Shown in pieces: positions 41,008-48,621 of a stretch of DNA of 60,679 nucleotides. Each line of letters opens with the position of its first letter. Within the stretch, counting starts at the first letter, position 1. This DNA is from Alphaproteobacteria bacterium UBA1908 (GTDB lineage Bacteria > Pseudomonadota > Alphaproteobacteria > Caedimonadales > UBA1908), in the NCBI GenBank assembly GCA_002337525.1, contig DDGG01000014.1, positions 15,454-76,132 of the forward strand. Direction: 5' to 3'. Both the position numbers and the translations under genes were made by a program. The notes below the pieces were generated by a model. That model had not been told where the DNA came from. It made no database searches and worked only from the letters and a program-made list of their open reading frames with translations.

Positions 41008-41118
41008 GAATAAAGGCTAGGTCTTCAACAGGGAAGTAACCTTATTCAGTCTAGAGAGCAGTTAAAATCTTTTTTATTTATTGATTTGAAATAAGGCTTC
41101 CTAACGGAGGCCTTTTCT
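41008..41118 (+). ncRNA. Candidate small structured RNA
   Basis: A roughly 110-base unit with no open frame. The first hairpin spans 41008-41047: GAATAAAGGCTA pairs with TAACCTTATTC with a bulge, and CTTC/GAAG closes the tip. A single-stranded A/T-rich middle follows. The end is an intrinsic terminator: AAGGCTTCC (41093-41101) with GGAGGCCTT (41106-41114), a TAAC loop, then TTTTCT. It is not 4.5S, 6S, tmRNA or RNase P RNA as far as I can see. No plus-strand gene follows closely, so it is more likely a trans-acting sRNA than a leader. Confidence 0.5.
41093..41118 (+). terminator. Intrinsic terminator of the small RNA candidate
   Basis: Nine-pair stem AAGGCTTCC/GGAGGCCTT (one G-U) with a TAAC loop, followed by TTTTCT. 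Confidence 0.7.
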
Positions 41119-41501
41119 GCTTCAACTATTTAATTTTTCTATTAGAAACAGTCTACAAAAATAAATGATAAGTCCGGTATCACCTTCTGCAAAGCAACAT
41201 CTGCCTTTAGCCTTTTTAAAGTGACAACGACAGGAAAACATCCAAGGGTTGCAGCAATATATGAAGGGTCGAAAGTGGCACTGAAAATCAGATAACTGCT
41301 AAAAAAAGCAAGGAGAAAAAAACGGATCAGGGAGACACTACAGACTGGATGGAAAATTTTATTTTTCATCCACAGTTCTTTGTACAGTGATAATTAAGAC
41401 AAGTCAGAAAATCGATGTTTAGGAATTTTGAGAGAACCCTGCAAAATTTCAAGAGAAGCTAAAGACCCTTACTATATAAGGGCCTTTGACTTCAATACAA
41501 C

Positions 41502-41771
41502 TTAGTCCTTGGAAAAATCACCTTTTCCAAGATCTTCACGACCTGGACGGTTTGCATTGCCAGAATCAATTGTCACAGCTGATGGAGCTGAAGTTTCCGG
41601 AGTCATTCCAGATTCAGCTTTTTGTGTTACACGATCAATACAACGCGCATATTCGTATGAATCATACGAAGAATGAACCTTGCAATCATCACGCCAATCT
41701 CCTCCTGCCTGATAATCACAGCCAGAAAGAAACATTCCCAAACCAACAAGATAAAAAGCAATTTTTTTCAT
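41502..41771 (-). CDS. Small lipoprotein, unknown function
   Basis: An 89-residue lipoprotein from the ATG at 41771, chosen because AAAGGT lies six bases upstream and the product then begins MKKIAFYLVGLGMFLSGC with lipobox LSGC and acylated Cys18. Two in-frame ATGs upstream add only a few residues. The mature part has two further cysteines (DDCKV, ARCID), which may form a disulfide, a Tyr-rich segment (YDSYEYA) and a Gly/Asn/Asp-rich tail that looks unstructured. Small entericidin- or Lpp-like roles are possible but not supported. It stands alone, transcribed toward lysC. Confidence 0.7.
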   Translation of the reverse strand: MKKIAFYLVGLGMFLSGCDYQAGGDWRDDCKVHSSYDSYEYARCIDRVTQKAESGMTPETSAPSAVTIDSGNANRPGREDLGKGDFSKD

Positions 41772-42068
41772 AAGCATACCTTTAAATATATTCATACTTT
41801 CATGACAATATGTTTAATTTTTAAAAGCGTCAATGCCAACAATAGAACTGTAGAGTGACATCTTTCTTTGTGACACAATAAACACAAGGCCATGATATTT
41901 TTTCGGTCTCTTTCTACGGAAAGGGCATTACCCGATAAAAGGTTAATATATGCAGAGATACTATTTCCTTTTCAACCCTTGTAGTTTGGTACTCTATATC
42001 GTCAAAAGGTTCTGTAGAGACAAATTAAGTCAAACCAAATATATATTATTTGAATAACATAGCGCACC

Positions 42069-42653
42069 TCAAAGAGAATGGATAACGTTAGTTACAACTC
42101 CCCAAATCATAAAATCTGTTTCTTGTGTGACTTCTATAGAAGGATACAAAGGATTCTCTGGCATAAGAAATAATTTCCCATTTTTACGAAATAACCTTTT
42201 AACCGTTAATTCACCGTTAACAGCAGCGATCACAATTTTCCCGGATCCAGGCGCCAAGGAACGATCCACCACAAGAAGATCATCAGGATTAATGCCTGCA
42301 TCAATCATTGAATCACCATTGACACGAACAAAAAATGTCGCTTCCGGATTTTTCATAAGATGTTCATTCAAATCCAGTGTAGCCTCAGAATCATCTGTTG
42401 CCGCAACAGGCGACCCGGCCGCCACACGAGAAGCATATAAAGTTTTAAGCTGCTGCTTTGCCATCAAAGGTTTAAAGACTTCTTCAACCTTAACGCTTCC
42501 AGGCTCAAGAGCTGGACTCTTTGGAAATTTTAAAAGAATTTTTTTGACCTCCGCTGCATAACTTTTGGGAACCCGCATAACAACTGTCTCTTCCCCATAT
42601 TTACCACTTCCAGGCTTGCGACCTGCCCCTTGACGTACTCCCCCTCTTACCAT
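42069..42653 (-). CDS. umuD: UmuD-like S24 autoprotease
   Basis: A 194-residue member of the LexA/UmuD S24 peptidase family. The self-cleavage site is Ala79-Gly80 in RVAAGSPVAA, the nucleophile is Ser115 in NGDSMIDAG, and the general base is Lys152 in GELTVKRLF. Family UmuD is activated by RecA-bound DNA and partners UmuC to form translesion polymerase V. There is no DNA-binding domain; instead a basic N-terminal extension (VRGGVRQGAGRKPGSGKYGE) precedes a MRVP segment. No umuC is in the window and no SOS box is evident upstream. The start has AGGAG seven bases before it. It could be a phage-borne accessory, since it lies beside the capsid block. Confidence 0.82.
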   Translation of the reverse strand: MVRGGVRQGAGRKPGSGKYGEETVVMRVPKSYAAEVKKILLKFPKSPALEPGSVKVEEVFKPLMAKQQLKTLYASRVAAGSPVAATDDSEATLDLNEHLMKNPEATFFVRVNGDSMIDAGINPDDLLVVDRSLAPGSGKIVIAAVNGELTVKRLFRKNGKLFLMPENPLYPSIEVTQETDFMIWGVVTNVIHSL

Positions 42654-42842
42654 TCATTTACAACTCCTTGTGAACCACTATGATAAGTGTAACATTTTTC
42701 AGATTGGGTCAAAAGATCTTTTTATATAAAAAATCTACCCAGGCCTGGACAGGAAAAATAAGACTTTTCCACACACCTTTTAAAGAAAACAGGATTATAA
42801 AACAAAGTGAACAACCTGACTAAAAACCTATGACTTGGAAGT

Positions 42843-43124
42843 TCAACGAGACTCAATAATAAGGATGCTTTTCAATTTTCCACCATCAACAGATTTATCG
42901 TAAATTCTCCCAAATATTTTCACTTTGGGACTCCACTTTTTCTTAAGGTAACTAACATTGTAATGACATCTTATTGTTGGAGAATAAGATGTGTCTTTTT
43001 CTTCCAAGCTAATACTTGTGATATCATTAGGATGAATAAGTTTCCCAGATTTCTTCTTATCACGTTTGAAAAGACGACTTTCGTTCCGGCTCTCTCTCGA
43101 AGAAGCCTTCTCTATTGGCACCAT
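42843..43124 (-). CDS. Hypothetical basic protein, possibly 5'-truncated
   Basis: No family recognised. The 93-residue product is very basic at the N-terminus (SRLFKRDKKKSGKLIH) and ends in alternating strand-like segments (SPKVKIFGRIYDKSVDGGKL). There is no signal peptide and no ribosome site before the ATG at 43124. The frame stays open another 30 codons upstream, to about 43213, with protein-like sequence (EIEKAYSELYKKHKVFL) but no ATG, GTG or TTG. So the real 5' end may have been lost or disrupted. It sits downstream of the holin gene on the same strand and may be the last gene of the phage-like block. Confidence 0.4.
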   Translation of the reverse strand: MVPIEKASSRESRNESRLFKRDKKKSGKLIHPNDITSISLEEKDTSYSPTIRCHYNVSYLKKKWSPKVKIFGRIYDKSVDGGKLKSILIIESR

Positions 43125-43245
43125 TAAAAATACTTTATGCTTTTTATAAAGTTCGCTGTATGCTTTCTCAATTTCACTACCCGAGGGACATGATTTTATT
43201 CTCTTAATTATTCAAAGTTAATATTTATTTAAGAGGCAATATTCA

Positions 43246-43788
43246 TCAAGAGAGGTGATTTAAAATCTGATTAAGGTCTTTGGTTTTGCTTCCTCTTGAA
43301 GATCCGAATTCAAAAGAATAGGCATCTTTTAAACAAGCCCCAAAGATACCAGCTATTGTTGAAATAATACCAACAGCCTCACCGGGAAGATGCCCTTCAT
43401 AAGCCGTCAATGTCACTAGACAAAAGACAAGACCAAGAGCTGCACAAATAACCATGATATCGGCACGAATATTATGGCGACCAGCCTGAACAAAAGCAAT
43501 GTCACGAGCCCGGGCATTTTGTTTATCACCAAGAAAGGCGGCTTCAAGATCATGGTCAAGTTTCATAATTTCACGCTGGAACCTGACCAGCAAAGAAGCA
43601 TCACTTTTAAGAAACTCAACAGCGCCCAGGGCATTACTCTGGCCCGTCATTTTTTTTGCGATCTCAACAACACGGGCAGCGATCATTTCACTGGAACTAT
43701 TTGGGGGAGACTCTTTAGAAAACCAGCGTGAAAGGACAGGTACAAATTCTGCAAGAGCCACAGCTGCGGCAATAAAGGGAGCAGCCAT
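43246..43788 (-). CDS. Holin of 3TM type (GTA/phage lysis)
   Basis: A 180-residue membrane protein resembling the 3TM holins described for gene-transfer-agent release. An N-terminal hydrophobic helix (FIAAAVALAEFVPVLSRWF) precedes a charged helical middle (AVEFLKSDASLLVRFQREIM). The conserved DKQNARARDIAFVQAGRHNIRADIM region leads into two membrane helices (VICAALGLVFCLVTLTAYEG and AVGIISTIAGIFGACLKDAY). It starts directly after the endolysin stop codon, and the holin/endolysin pairing supports the call. The product would permeabilise the inner membrane and let the hydrolase reach the wall. Confidence 0.75.
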   Translation of the reverse strand: MAAPFIAAAVALAEFVPVLSRWFSKESPPNSSSEMIAARVVEIAKKMTGQSNALGAVEFLKSDASLLVRFQREIMKLDHDLEAAFLGDKQNARARDIAFVQAGRHNIRADIMVICAALGLVFCLVTLTAYEGHLPGEAVGIISTIAGIFGACLKDAYSFEFGSSRGSKTKDLNQILNHLS

Positions 43789-44229
43789 CTAAACCTCCTC
43801 TGCAAGATCAGGGGCCAGTCGATAGAAAATATGGCTCCCAATTTTGGCAACGGGCTTTTTACCAAGAGCCCAGACAGGAGAACGCGGCAACCAAATGGCA
43901 TAATAATGATCAGATCCTTTTGTTAAATCCGGCCATGTTTTTTGTGCAACATTTCTAGCGACTTCAAGACATTGCCTGAAAATATAATTTTCCGGTGTTA
44001 CGGAAAGTAGCAAAGGGCGATTTGGATCTGACTCATTCCAGCATGAGAACTGATAAGGTTTTTGACAGACTTCCTTAATAGTTTTCCCAAACCAGGATTG
44101 TTTTCTAACCCGATTCATTACAACATTGGCCACACCAATTAAAGCACCTACACCTCCTTCCGGACGGCTAAATTCACCTCTTGCCTCTCCATAAATTGTT
44201 CGTGCTAATATATCAATATCTCTACTCAT
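43789..44229 (-). CDS. Cell-wall hydrolase, SleB/Hydrolase_2 family (endolysin)
   Basis: A 146-residue single-domain peptidoglycan hydrolase of the SleB/CwlJ (Hydrolase_2) type. The opening ILARTIYGEARGE carries the catalytic Glu. ALIGVANVVMNRVRKQSWF, VCQKPYQFSCW and KGSDHYYAIWLPRSPVW follow, all family hallmarks. It has no signal peptide, as expected for an enzyme delivered by the adjacent holin. A strong CAGGAGAG site precedes the ATG, and the stop abuts the holin start. In phages and GTAs of this class the enzyme lyses the host or trims the wall during infection. Confidence 0.85.
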   Translation of the reverse strand: MSRDIDILARTIYGEARGEFSRPEGGVGALIGVANVVMNRVRKQSWFGKTIKEVCQKPYQFSCWNESDPNRPLLLSVTPENYIFRQCLEVARNVAQKTWPDLTKGSDHYYAIWLPRSPVWALGKKPVAKIGSHIFYRLAPDLAEEV

Positions 44230-44284
44230 GATACTCTCCTGTTAAATTTGTACTTAAAAAATCTCCCGCATGAACTGAAATCTG

Positions 44285-44902
44285 TCAGTCCTTTTCAAGA
44301 TTAATTATTTTCCAGTGACGTTCTGTTCCCACGATAAGGCAGGGCGGCTTTTTCTGATCCAGTAAAATACCTATATGACCCAACTGAGGAGAAGGTAATG
44401 TCTCTTTCTCGTATAAGGGAAGATTCTGTAACTTTTGTTCCCCACATTCAAAAAGAGTAGAACTTGCACAAAGAACACCGGATTTTTCATGAGCCTCACC
44501 TGATTCTGAGGGCTTCTGCTCATCTGAAAATGATAGCCCCTTTAAAAAGACTCTCCATTTCTCTGAATCCTCAGAAAAATGTGATTCACTCTTGTGATTT
44601 TTCAGACACATAAAAGCCATACCGCTCAATGTCACAAGGTCTCCGTACATATAATCCTTCTTCCTTTCCCAAACACCTCGCGCATGAAAAGGGGGAAGAG
44701 GCATCAGGCAACGACCGATCTCACGATCGAATGTACTCTTAAACACAAGTTCATTTCCCTCAATGATGACTTCTTTGATTCTCTCTGTTATTGCTTCTCC
44801 TTCCTCCAGGGCTTTCAGACGTGCCTCGAGTTCCGAAAAATTCTCATCTAATTCTTCAATAGTAAGAGGAGCCCCTTTTTCTATTCTTAGTGTTATTGTC
44901 AT
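44285..44902 (-). CDS. Phage-associated protein with coiled-coil start and carbohydrate-binding-like segment
   Basis: No firm family. The 205-residue product begins with a short helix resembling a trimeric tail-fibre stem (LTIEELDENFSELEARLKAL, about residues 13-32). A segment like small chitin/carbohydrate-binding modules of tail fibres follows: FHARGVWERKKDYMYGDLVT and SGMAFMCLKNH (about 72-103), with the W...Y..GD.V...G..F.C pattern. The C-terminal half is unassigned. AAAAAGGAAAATAAATC precedes the ATG. Position just before the endolysin, and the motifs, suggest a receptor-binding or fibre protein. That is inference; other structural roles are possible. Confidence 0.6.
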   Translation of the reverse strand: MTITLRIEKGAPLTIEELDENFSELEARLKALEEGEAITERIKEVIIEGNELVFKSTFDREIGRCLMPLPPFHARGVWERKKDYMYGDLVTLSGMAFMCLKNHKSESHFSEDSEKWRVFLKGLSFSDEQKPSESGEAHEKSGVLCASSTLFECGEQKLQNLPLYEKETLPSPQLGHIGILLDQKKPPCLIVGTERHWKIINLEKD

Positions 44903-44951
44903 GATTTATTTTCCTTTTTATAAATGGAGTTATGACTTCTATAGAACAGGA

Positions 44952-45884
44952 CTAGACAGTCCTTCCTTTTTTAAAAGAAAGATCCACAAAACCTGACTGA
45001 GGATCTGATTGTGTATAATGAAATGACTGATATAAAACTGGTTCTTCAAGATCTTTAAGACTGATCAAAATCTTTGCTTCTCCTGTCTCAACAAGACCAG
45101 CAAGGCTTAAAAGTGTTTCTTTCTGAAATGTATCTATATAGTGGTGTTTGATATCATCAAGAAGCCCTTCCTGCGGAGGAGGAAGGCGACGTTTTTCAAG
45201 ATCAGATTGTCCCTGAATGATAAGATAAGGTAATCTACCAGAATCTTTACAGACAGGAACCGCAAAAGTTTGACAAATTTGATCAATGGGAAGCCCTTTT
45301 TTGAAGTACCCTCCATAAGCCATGAGCGGATGTGAATTAATTTTTCCAGCTGACCCATAAGGCGGTGTATTCAACCATTTATTAGATACAATAGAAGTCC
45401 GTCTGTAAAGCAATAAAGGCCGATCTTGTAAAATGAACTTTTTGCGAATCAAGCAATACCCTTGATCCATTTGAACGTGGAAATCTGCCCATGATAAAGG
45501 CCTGTTTTCGCCTTCCATAAGAAAAGATCCCTGACCTGTAAAAACCAGGTCAATAGCCTGATACTGACTAAAAAGGACATGACCTCTGGAATGAACGGGA
45601 AGGATTTCTTCCCCATAATAATTTGTTTTTTTCGTGTATTCACCATTTACCACAGCTTGAAAAAAAACATTAGTTCTTTCCCCTGGCACCGGAATAACTT
45701 TAGCCCTCAATGTTATGATGTCCGGCAGAGAGGCGATCTTGAAAAAAAGATCCTGGTTTTTTCCGGGGTGACTGGAAGTGTCAAGATATCCTAAATCTAT
45801 ATTGCCATCCCTTTCTGCTAAAACATCTTCGGAGTTCCTCACAGAATTCAGTGAAAAAGCCCGAATACCTCTTTCTATACTCAT
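44952..45884 (-). CDS. Phage-associated late protein, unknown function
   Basis: No family recognised. A soluble 310-residue protein without signal peptide or membrane helices. It is rich in beta-strand-like segments (FFKIASLPDIITLRAKVIPV; YQAIDLVFTGQGSFLMEGEN) with a helical part near residue 250. A GAAAGGATAACTC ribosome site precedes the ATG. It begins 12 bases after the stop of the 635-residue gene and is followed by the fibre-like gene, all on one strand, so it belongs to the same late transcript. Tail or baseplate structure is the most likely role by position, but the sequence does not prove it. Confidence 0.6.
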   Translation of the reverse strand: MSIERGIRAFSLNSVRNSEDVLAERDGNIDLGYLDTSSHPGKNQDLFFKIASLPDIITLRAKVIPVPGERTNVFFQAVVNGEYTKKTNYYGEEILPVHSRGHVLFSQYQAIDLVFTGQGSFLMEGENRPLSWADFHVQMDQGYCLIRKKFILQDRPLLLYRRTSIVSNKWLNTPPYGSAGKINSHPLMAYGGYFKKGLPIDQICQTFAVPVCKDSGRLPYLIIQGQSDLEKRRLPPPQEGLLDDIKHHYIDTFQKETLLSLAGLVETGEAKILISLKDLEEPVLYQSFHYTQSDPQSGFVDLSFKKGRTV

Positions 45885-45896
45885 GAGTTATCCTTT

Positions 45897-47804
45897 CTAA
45901 GGTTGATAATTCAGTTGAATTTGACATGGTGCTGACCAGGTATGGGCCGCTTTTATCTTAATATTATGAACAATAGCTGGTTCCGATCTAAGGTCCTTTA
46001 ATCGTACTTTGATATCAGTACGCGCTTCTCTTAAGACTGATTGCAAATTATGACGTTTAGGATATTGATTTTCAGAAAGGTATATATTTTGCTCATCAGG
46101 ACCTTTTACAATTTCAACATCTTCAACAAGATCATAAGCTGTCATCAAGTTTGGTTTCAGCAATCCACGCTGAGGAACATCGTGATAAAAAGTTGGAAAT
46201 TTAATACCGCTTTCAGAGACCATAATGACCTCCTGGCCCAAATTTTCCTTACAATAAGAAGTGCCAACATAGGCTGAATCCTGTTTTAACTCTTGATCCA
46301 GCTCATGGTTTAATACCCCCACAGCGCACGCTAACGTTACCTCTCCTCTTGAGATTCCTTTTTCACCATCCACGAGCAAGCGATAAGACTTCACTTTACC
46401 GGACACATTCTTCCCCGGTAGTCTTCCATCTTCAATCTGCACAGTATGATCACAGGTTATGCTGGAAAGACTTTCGAAAGAGGATTCAAATCGTATTTCG
46501 ACAGCACGTGCAGAAGCTGCCAGGTGAGCTCGTGCGACATCAAAAGCATGGGCTACACACTGATGACCTCGCTCTGTCGTAAAAAAACTGGAACGTCCTT
46601 TCACACAAGGAATATCAGGCGCCTTTCCCAAATGGCGCCACTTGACATAATCCCTTTCAAAAGAAAGACTGGATCGATGATGATGGAGCGACTCATATAC
46701 ACCTTGACGATAGGTGACACGGAGACCTTTTGGATAAAGAGTGTCCGATCGCCAAAATCTTTGCTCATCCGACAAGCCAACTCCGTGAATGGGCATCGAA
46801 AGCGTTCGCACTTTTTTCATACCTGGGCCCAAAGGCTGTGTCTGATGACCTAAATAGATTTCGGCGACTTCACAGCGTCTTTGTCGATATCTCCATCCCA
46901 GGACAAGGGCTGCACGGTACCAGAATCGTTTTAATCTTGTTTGGAAAGGTTCTAGCCTTCCCCTAATAGAAGGATCTTCCGGAGAAACCCAAATCTTATT
47001 AGATTTTGCAGGATAAAGGTCTAATATACCTGTATAGGGAGCTGGAATTTCCTTTAAACGGCTTTCTTCAATCCAGTAACCGGACTGATTCAGTTTTTGA
47101 CCCTCATGCCACCACTTGGCTTGCAAGTCTGGTCCTGTCAAAGTATTGATTAGACCCCCCGGAAATTTTGACCTTAAAAAATAAGTAATATTCGTGCGAC
47201 CACGATAAGTCTGTAACCAGGATGCTTTAAGCTTTATCTTAACACCTGCCAAGGGAAGGTCTGTCATTTTAATATCAAGACTATTTCTGAAAAAACGATC
47301 TCCAACATTAAGAATCTGACGGCCCTTAAAAAGATTGGATAGCTGAACGGTTTGATGTGTACGAGACCATTCGAACAAACAATCTTGTGCTTCAAGACCC
47401 TCCCCGGGATTATCTTGTTCTTCGGGATGCACAAAAGCCGAGTCCCAGAATGGACCCTGCTGTACGCGCTCATGTAGTACCTGAAGTAAACCCTGACTGT
47501 TCTCGGGTTCAGACGTTAATTGGATCTGGTAAGAATCACCTTCTATCTTTTCAGGAACTTTACACAACCTCCCCTTAAAAAGAAGCTCAATCTCTCCCCC
47601 TGATTTCTTAAAAGAAAGATAAGCGGTTTGTTGTTTGGGATCCCCGCCAAGACCTTTTTCCTGATTTTGAACACGCAGCTTTGCCATAGGAAATCCCCCC
47701 TCTCTTGCTATTATTTCAAGCGAGAAAATTTTAAGATCTTCACGTGCATGAATCTCTGGATCAAAAGCACACTCTGAATTGGCCCAGGCAAAATAAAATG
47801 CCAT
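45897..47804 (-). CDS. Large phage-associated structural protein, unknown family
   Basis: No family recognised with confidence. I start the gene at the ATG at 47804 (635 residues), where GGAGG lies eight bases upstream. The frame is open to 47924, but that stretch contains a terminator stem. The N-terminal domain (about 1-150) is strand-rich (FAWANSECAFDPEIHAREDL; LKIFSLEIIAREGGFPMAKL). The middle is Trp/Tyr/Arg-rich (RFWYRAALVLGWRYRQRRCE; FWRSDTLYPKGLRVTYRQGV), and the C-terminus is again strand-rich. Size and place just before smaller late genes suggest a baseplate-hub or host-contact protein. It may replace the GTA gp12-gp15 proteins, which are absent. Confidence 0.6.
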   Translation of the reverse strand: MAFYFAWANSECAFDPEIHAREDLKIFSLEIIAREGGFPMAKLRVQNQEKGLGGDPKQQTAYLSFKKSGGEIELLFKGRLCKVPEKIEGDSYQIQLTSEPENSQGLLQVLHERVQQGPFWDSAFVHPEEQDNPGEGLEAQDCLFEWSRTHQTVQLSNLFKGRQILNVGDRFFRNSLDIKMTDLPLAGVKIKLKASWLQTYRGRTNITYFLRSKFPGGLINTLTGPDLQAKWWHEGQKLNQSGYWIEESRLKEIPAPYTGILDLYPAKSNKIWVSPEDPSIRGRLEPFQTRLKRFWYRAALVLGWRYRQRRCEVAEIYLGHQTQPLGPGMKKVRTLSMPIHGVGLSDEQRFWRSDTLYPKGLRVTYRQGVYESLHHHRSSLSFERDYVKWRHLGKAPDIPCVKGRSSFFTTERGHQCVAHAFDVARAHLAASARAVEIRFESSFESLSSITCDHTVQIEDGRLPGKNVSGKVKSYRLLVDGEKGISRGEVTLACAVGVLNHELDQELKQDSAYVGTSYCKENLGQEVIMVSESGIKFPTFYHDVPQRGLLKPNLMTAYDLVEDVEIVKGPDEQNIYLSENQYPKRHNLQSVLREARTDIKVRLKDLRSEPAIVHNIKIKAAHTWSAPCQIQLNYQP

Positions 47805-47851
47805 ATTATCATCCTCCGTTATACTTGGAATTTCTGTCTTTTTTCGTACAA

Positions 47852-47887
47852 GAAAAAACCGTCTTTTTGTTATCCAGAAAGACGGTT
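47852..47887 (-). terminator. Intrinsic terminator, minus strand
   Basis: A perfect 10-pair stem (47857-47866 with 47878-47887; AACCGTCTTT/AAAGACGGTT) around an 11-base loop, followed on the minus strand by a TTTTTTC run. It lies just upstream of the 635-residue gene, so that gene needs a promoter between 47852 and 47804 or anti-termination. Confidence 0.75.
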
Positions 47888-47970
47888 GAAGGGTACTGTC
47901 AGTAATTGAATTGATTTTGGCCACAGAACCGTTGTTTCAGGGCCTTAAAATTTATCGTGTTTTGATAGAA

Positions 47971-47997
47971 AAAGCCTTCCGAAAATCAGAAGGCTTT
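47971..47997 (-). terminator. Intrinsic terminator after the exported-protein gene at 48046
   Basis: AAAGCCTTC and GAAGGCTTT form a perfect nine-pair stem with a nine-base loop; on the minus strand it is followed by TTTTTC. It lies 49 bases downstream of the stop at 48046. Confidence 0.75.
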
Positions 47998-48045
47998 AAA
48001 GTAGTAAAAATATTTGCGTATAACTTCTAAAAAAACCAGAAAACT

Positions 48046-48570
48046 TTACTCCCTGACTTCCGGTTCAAAACCATGAACCTGTCTTAATAATGTTCCAAGA
48101 GCACAAAGTATATCATTCGCACGACCAGGATGTTCTTCAAAAATAGCCTTTATATTAAGAGCACCCCCCTTACTGGAAAGCCCGAAGCAAAAACCTTTTT
48201 CACAGCTATGGTAAGGAACCTTTCTTATAGATTCACAAGCAGGAAGTTTCCAGTCTCCGATATCATCGGACAAGCCAGATCCTGCATGATAGGGTCCAAT
48301 TAGAAATTGTGTCTTTCCATCAACAAAAACAGCATTGCCTTGAAAAGCAATAAGATCATTTTTGAACCTCGTATTTGATAAAATATTTTTCATATACGGC
48401 TGTACTTCTTCCAGAATTTGCAACAGTCGTCCTTGCGCTTCTTCTGGCTCAAAATCACTTCTTTGAAACGATGTATATCCCCTTGAGTTCAATCCAAGAC
48501 AAGCGACCAAAATAAATAACAAATACAATAATTGTTTTTTAATCTCGACAAAGTGAAAAGTATGCGGCAT
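48046..48570 (-). CDS. Exported protein of unknown function inside the phage-like block
   Basis: No family recognised. From the ATG at 48570 the product has 174 residues and a signal peptide whose hydrophobic core is KKQLLYLLFILVACLGL, cut near NSRG. The mature part begins with a helical segment (EEAQGRLLQILEEVQPYMKN) and contains three or four cysteines (PACES, HSCEKGFCFG, ILCALG), suggesting disulfides. FVDGKTQFLIGPYHAGSG is strand-like. The frame extends to 48636, overlapping the divergent EamA gene, so I prefer the inner start. A terminator follows it. It looks like a bacterial exported accessory protein rather than a phage structural gene. Confidence 0.6.
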   Translation of the reverse strand: MPHTFHFVEIKKQLLYLLFILVACLGLNSRGYTSFQRSDFEPEEAQGRLLQILEEVQPYMKNILSNTRFKNDLIAFQGNAVFVDGKTQFLIGPYHAGSGLSDDIGDWKLPACESIRKVPYHSCEKGFCFGLSSKGGALNIKAIFEEHPGRANDILCALGTLLRQVHGFEPEVRE

Positions 48571-48621
48571 AAATCCTCTTATTATAGTGAACAACTTTAA
48601 CAGACTGAGTGTAAGAAGCCT

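Larger units (their letters stand above)
40739..41501. other. 763-base region between lysC and the lipoprotein gene
   Basis: Apart from the small RNA unit at 40972-41118, it is AT-rich with no convincing protein gene. A 75-codon minus-strand frame (41142-41369) starts with a hydrophobic segment but has no ribosome site. 40850-40971 is especially AT-rich. Confidence 0.5.

Noticed and set aside
41008..41118. 4.5S SRP RNA or 6S RNA
   Set aside because: The conserved SRP tetraloop and asymmetric-loop sequence are not present, and the length and fold do not match 6S.
41142..41369. 75-residue minus-strand frame with a hydrophobic N-terminus
   Set aside because: No ribosome site before the ATG and no similarity to anything recognised; kept only as part of the intergenic description.
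47805..47924. N-terminal extension of the 635-residue phage-associated protein
   Set aside because: It would translate through a perfect terminator stem, and a GGAGG site supports the inner ATG at 47804.
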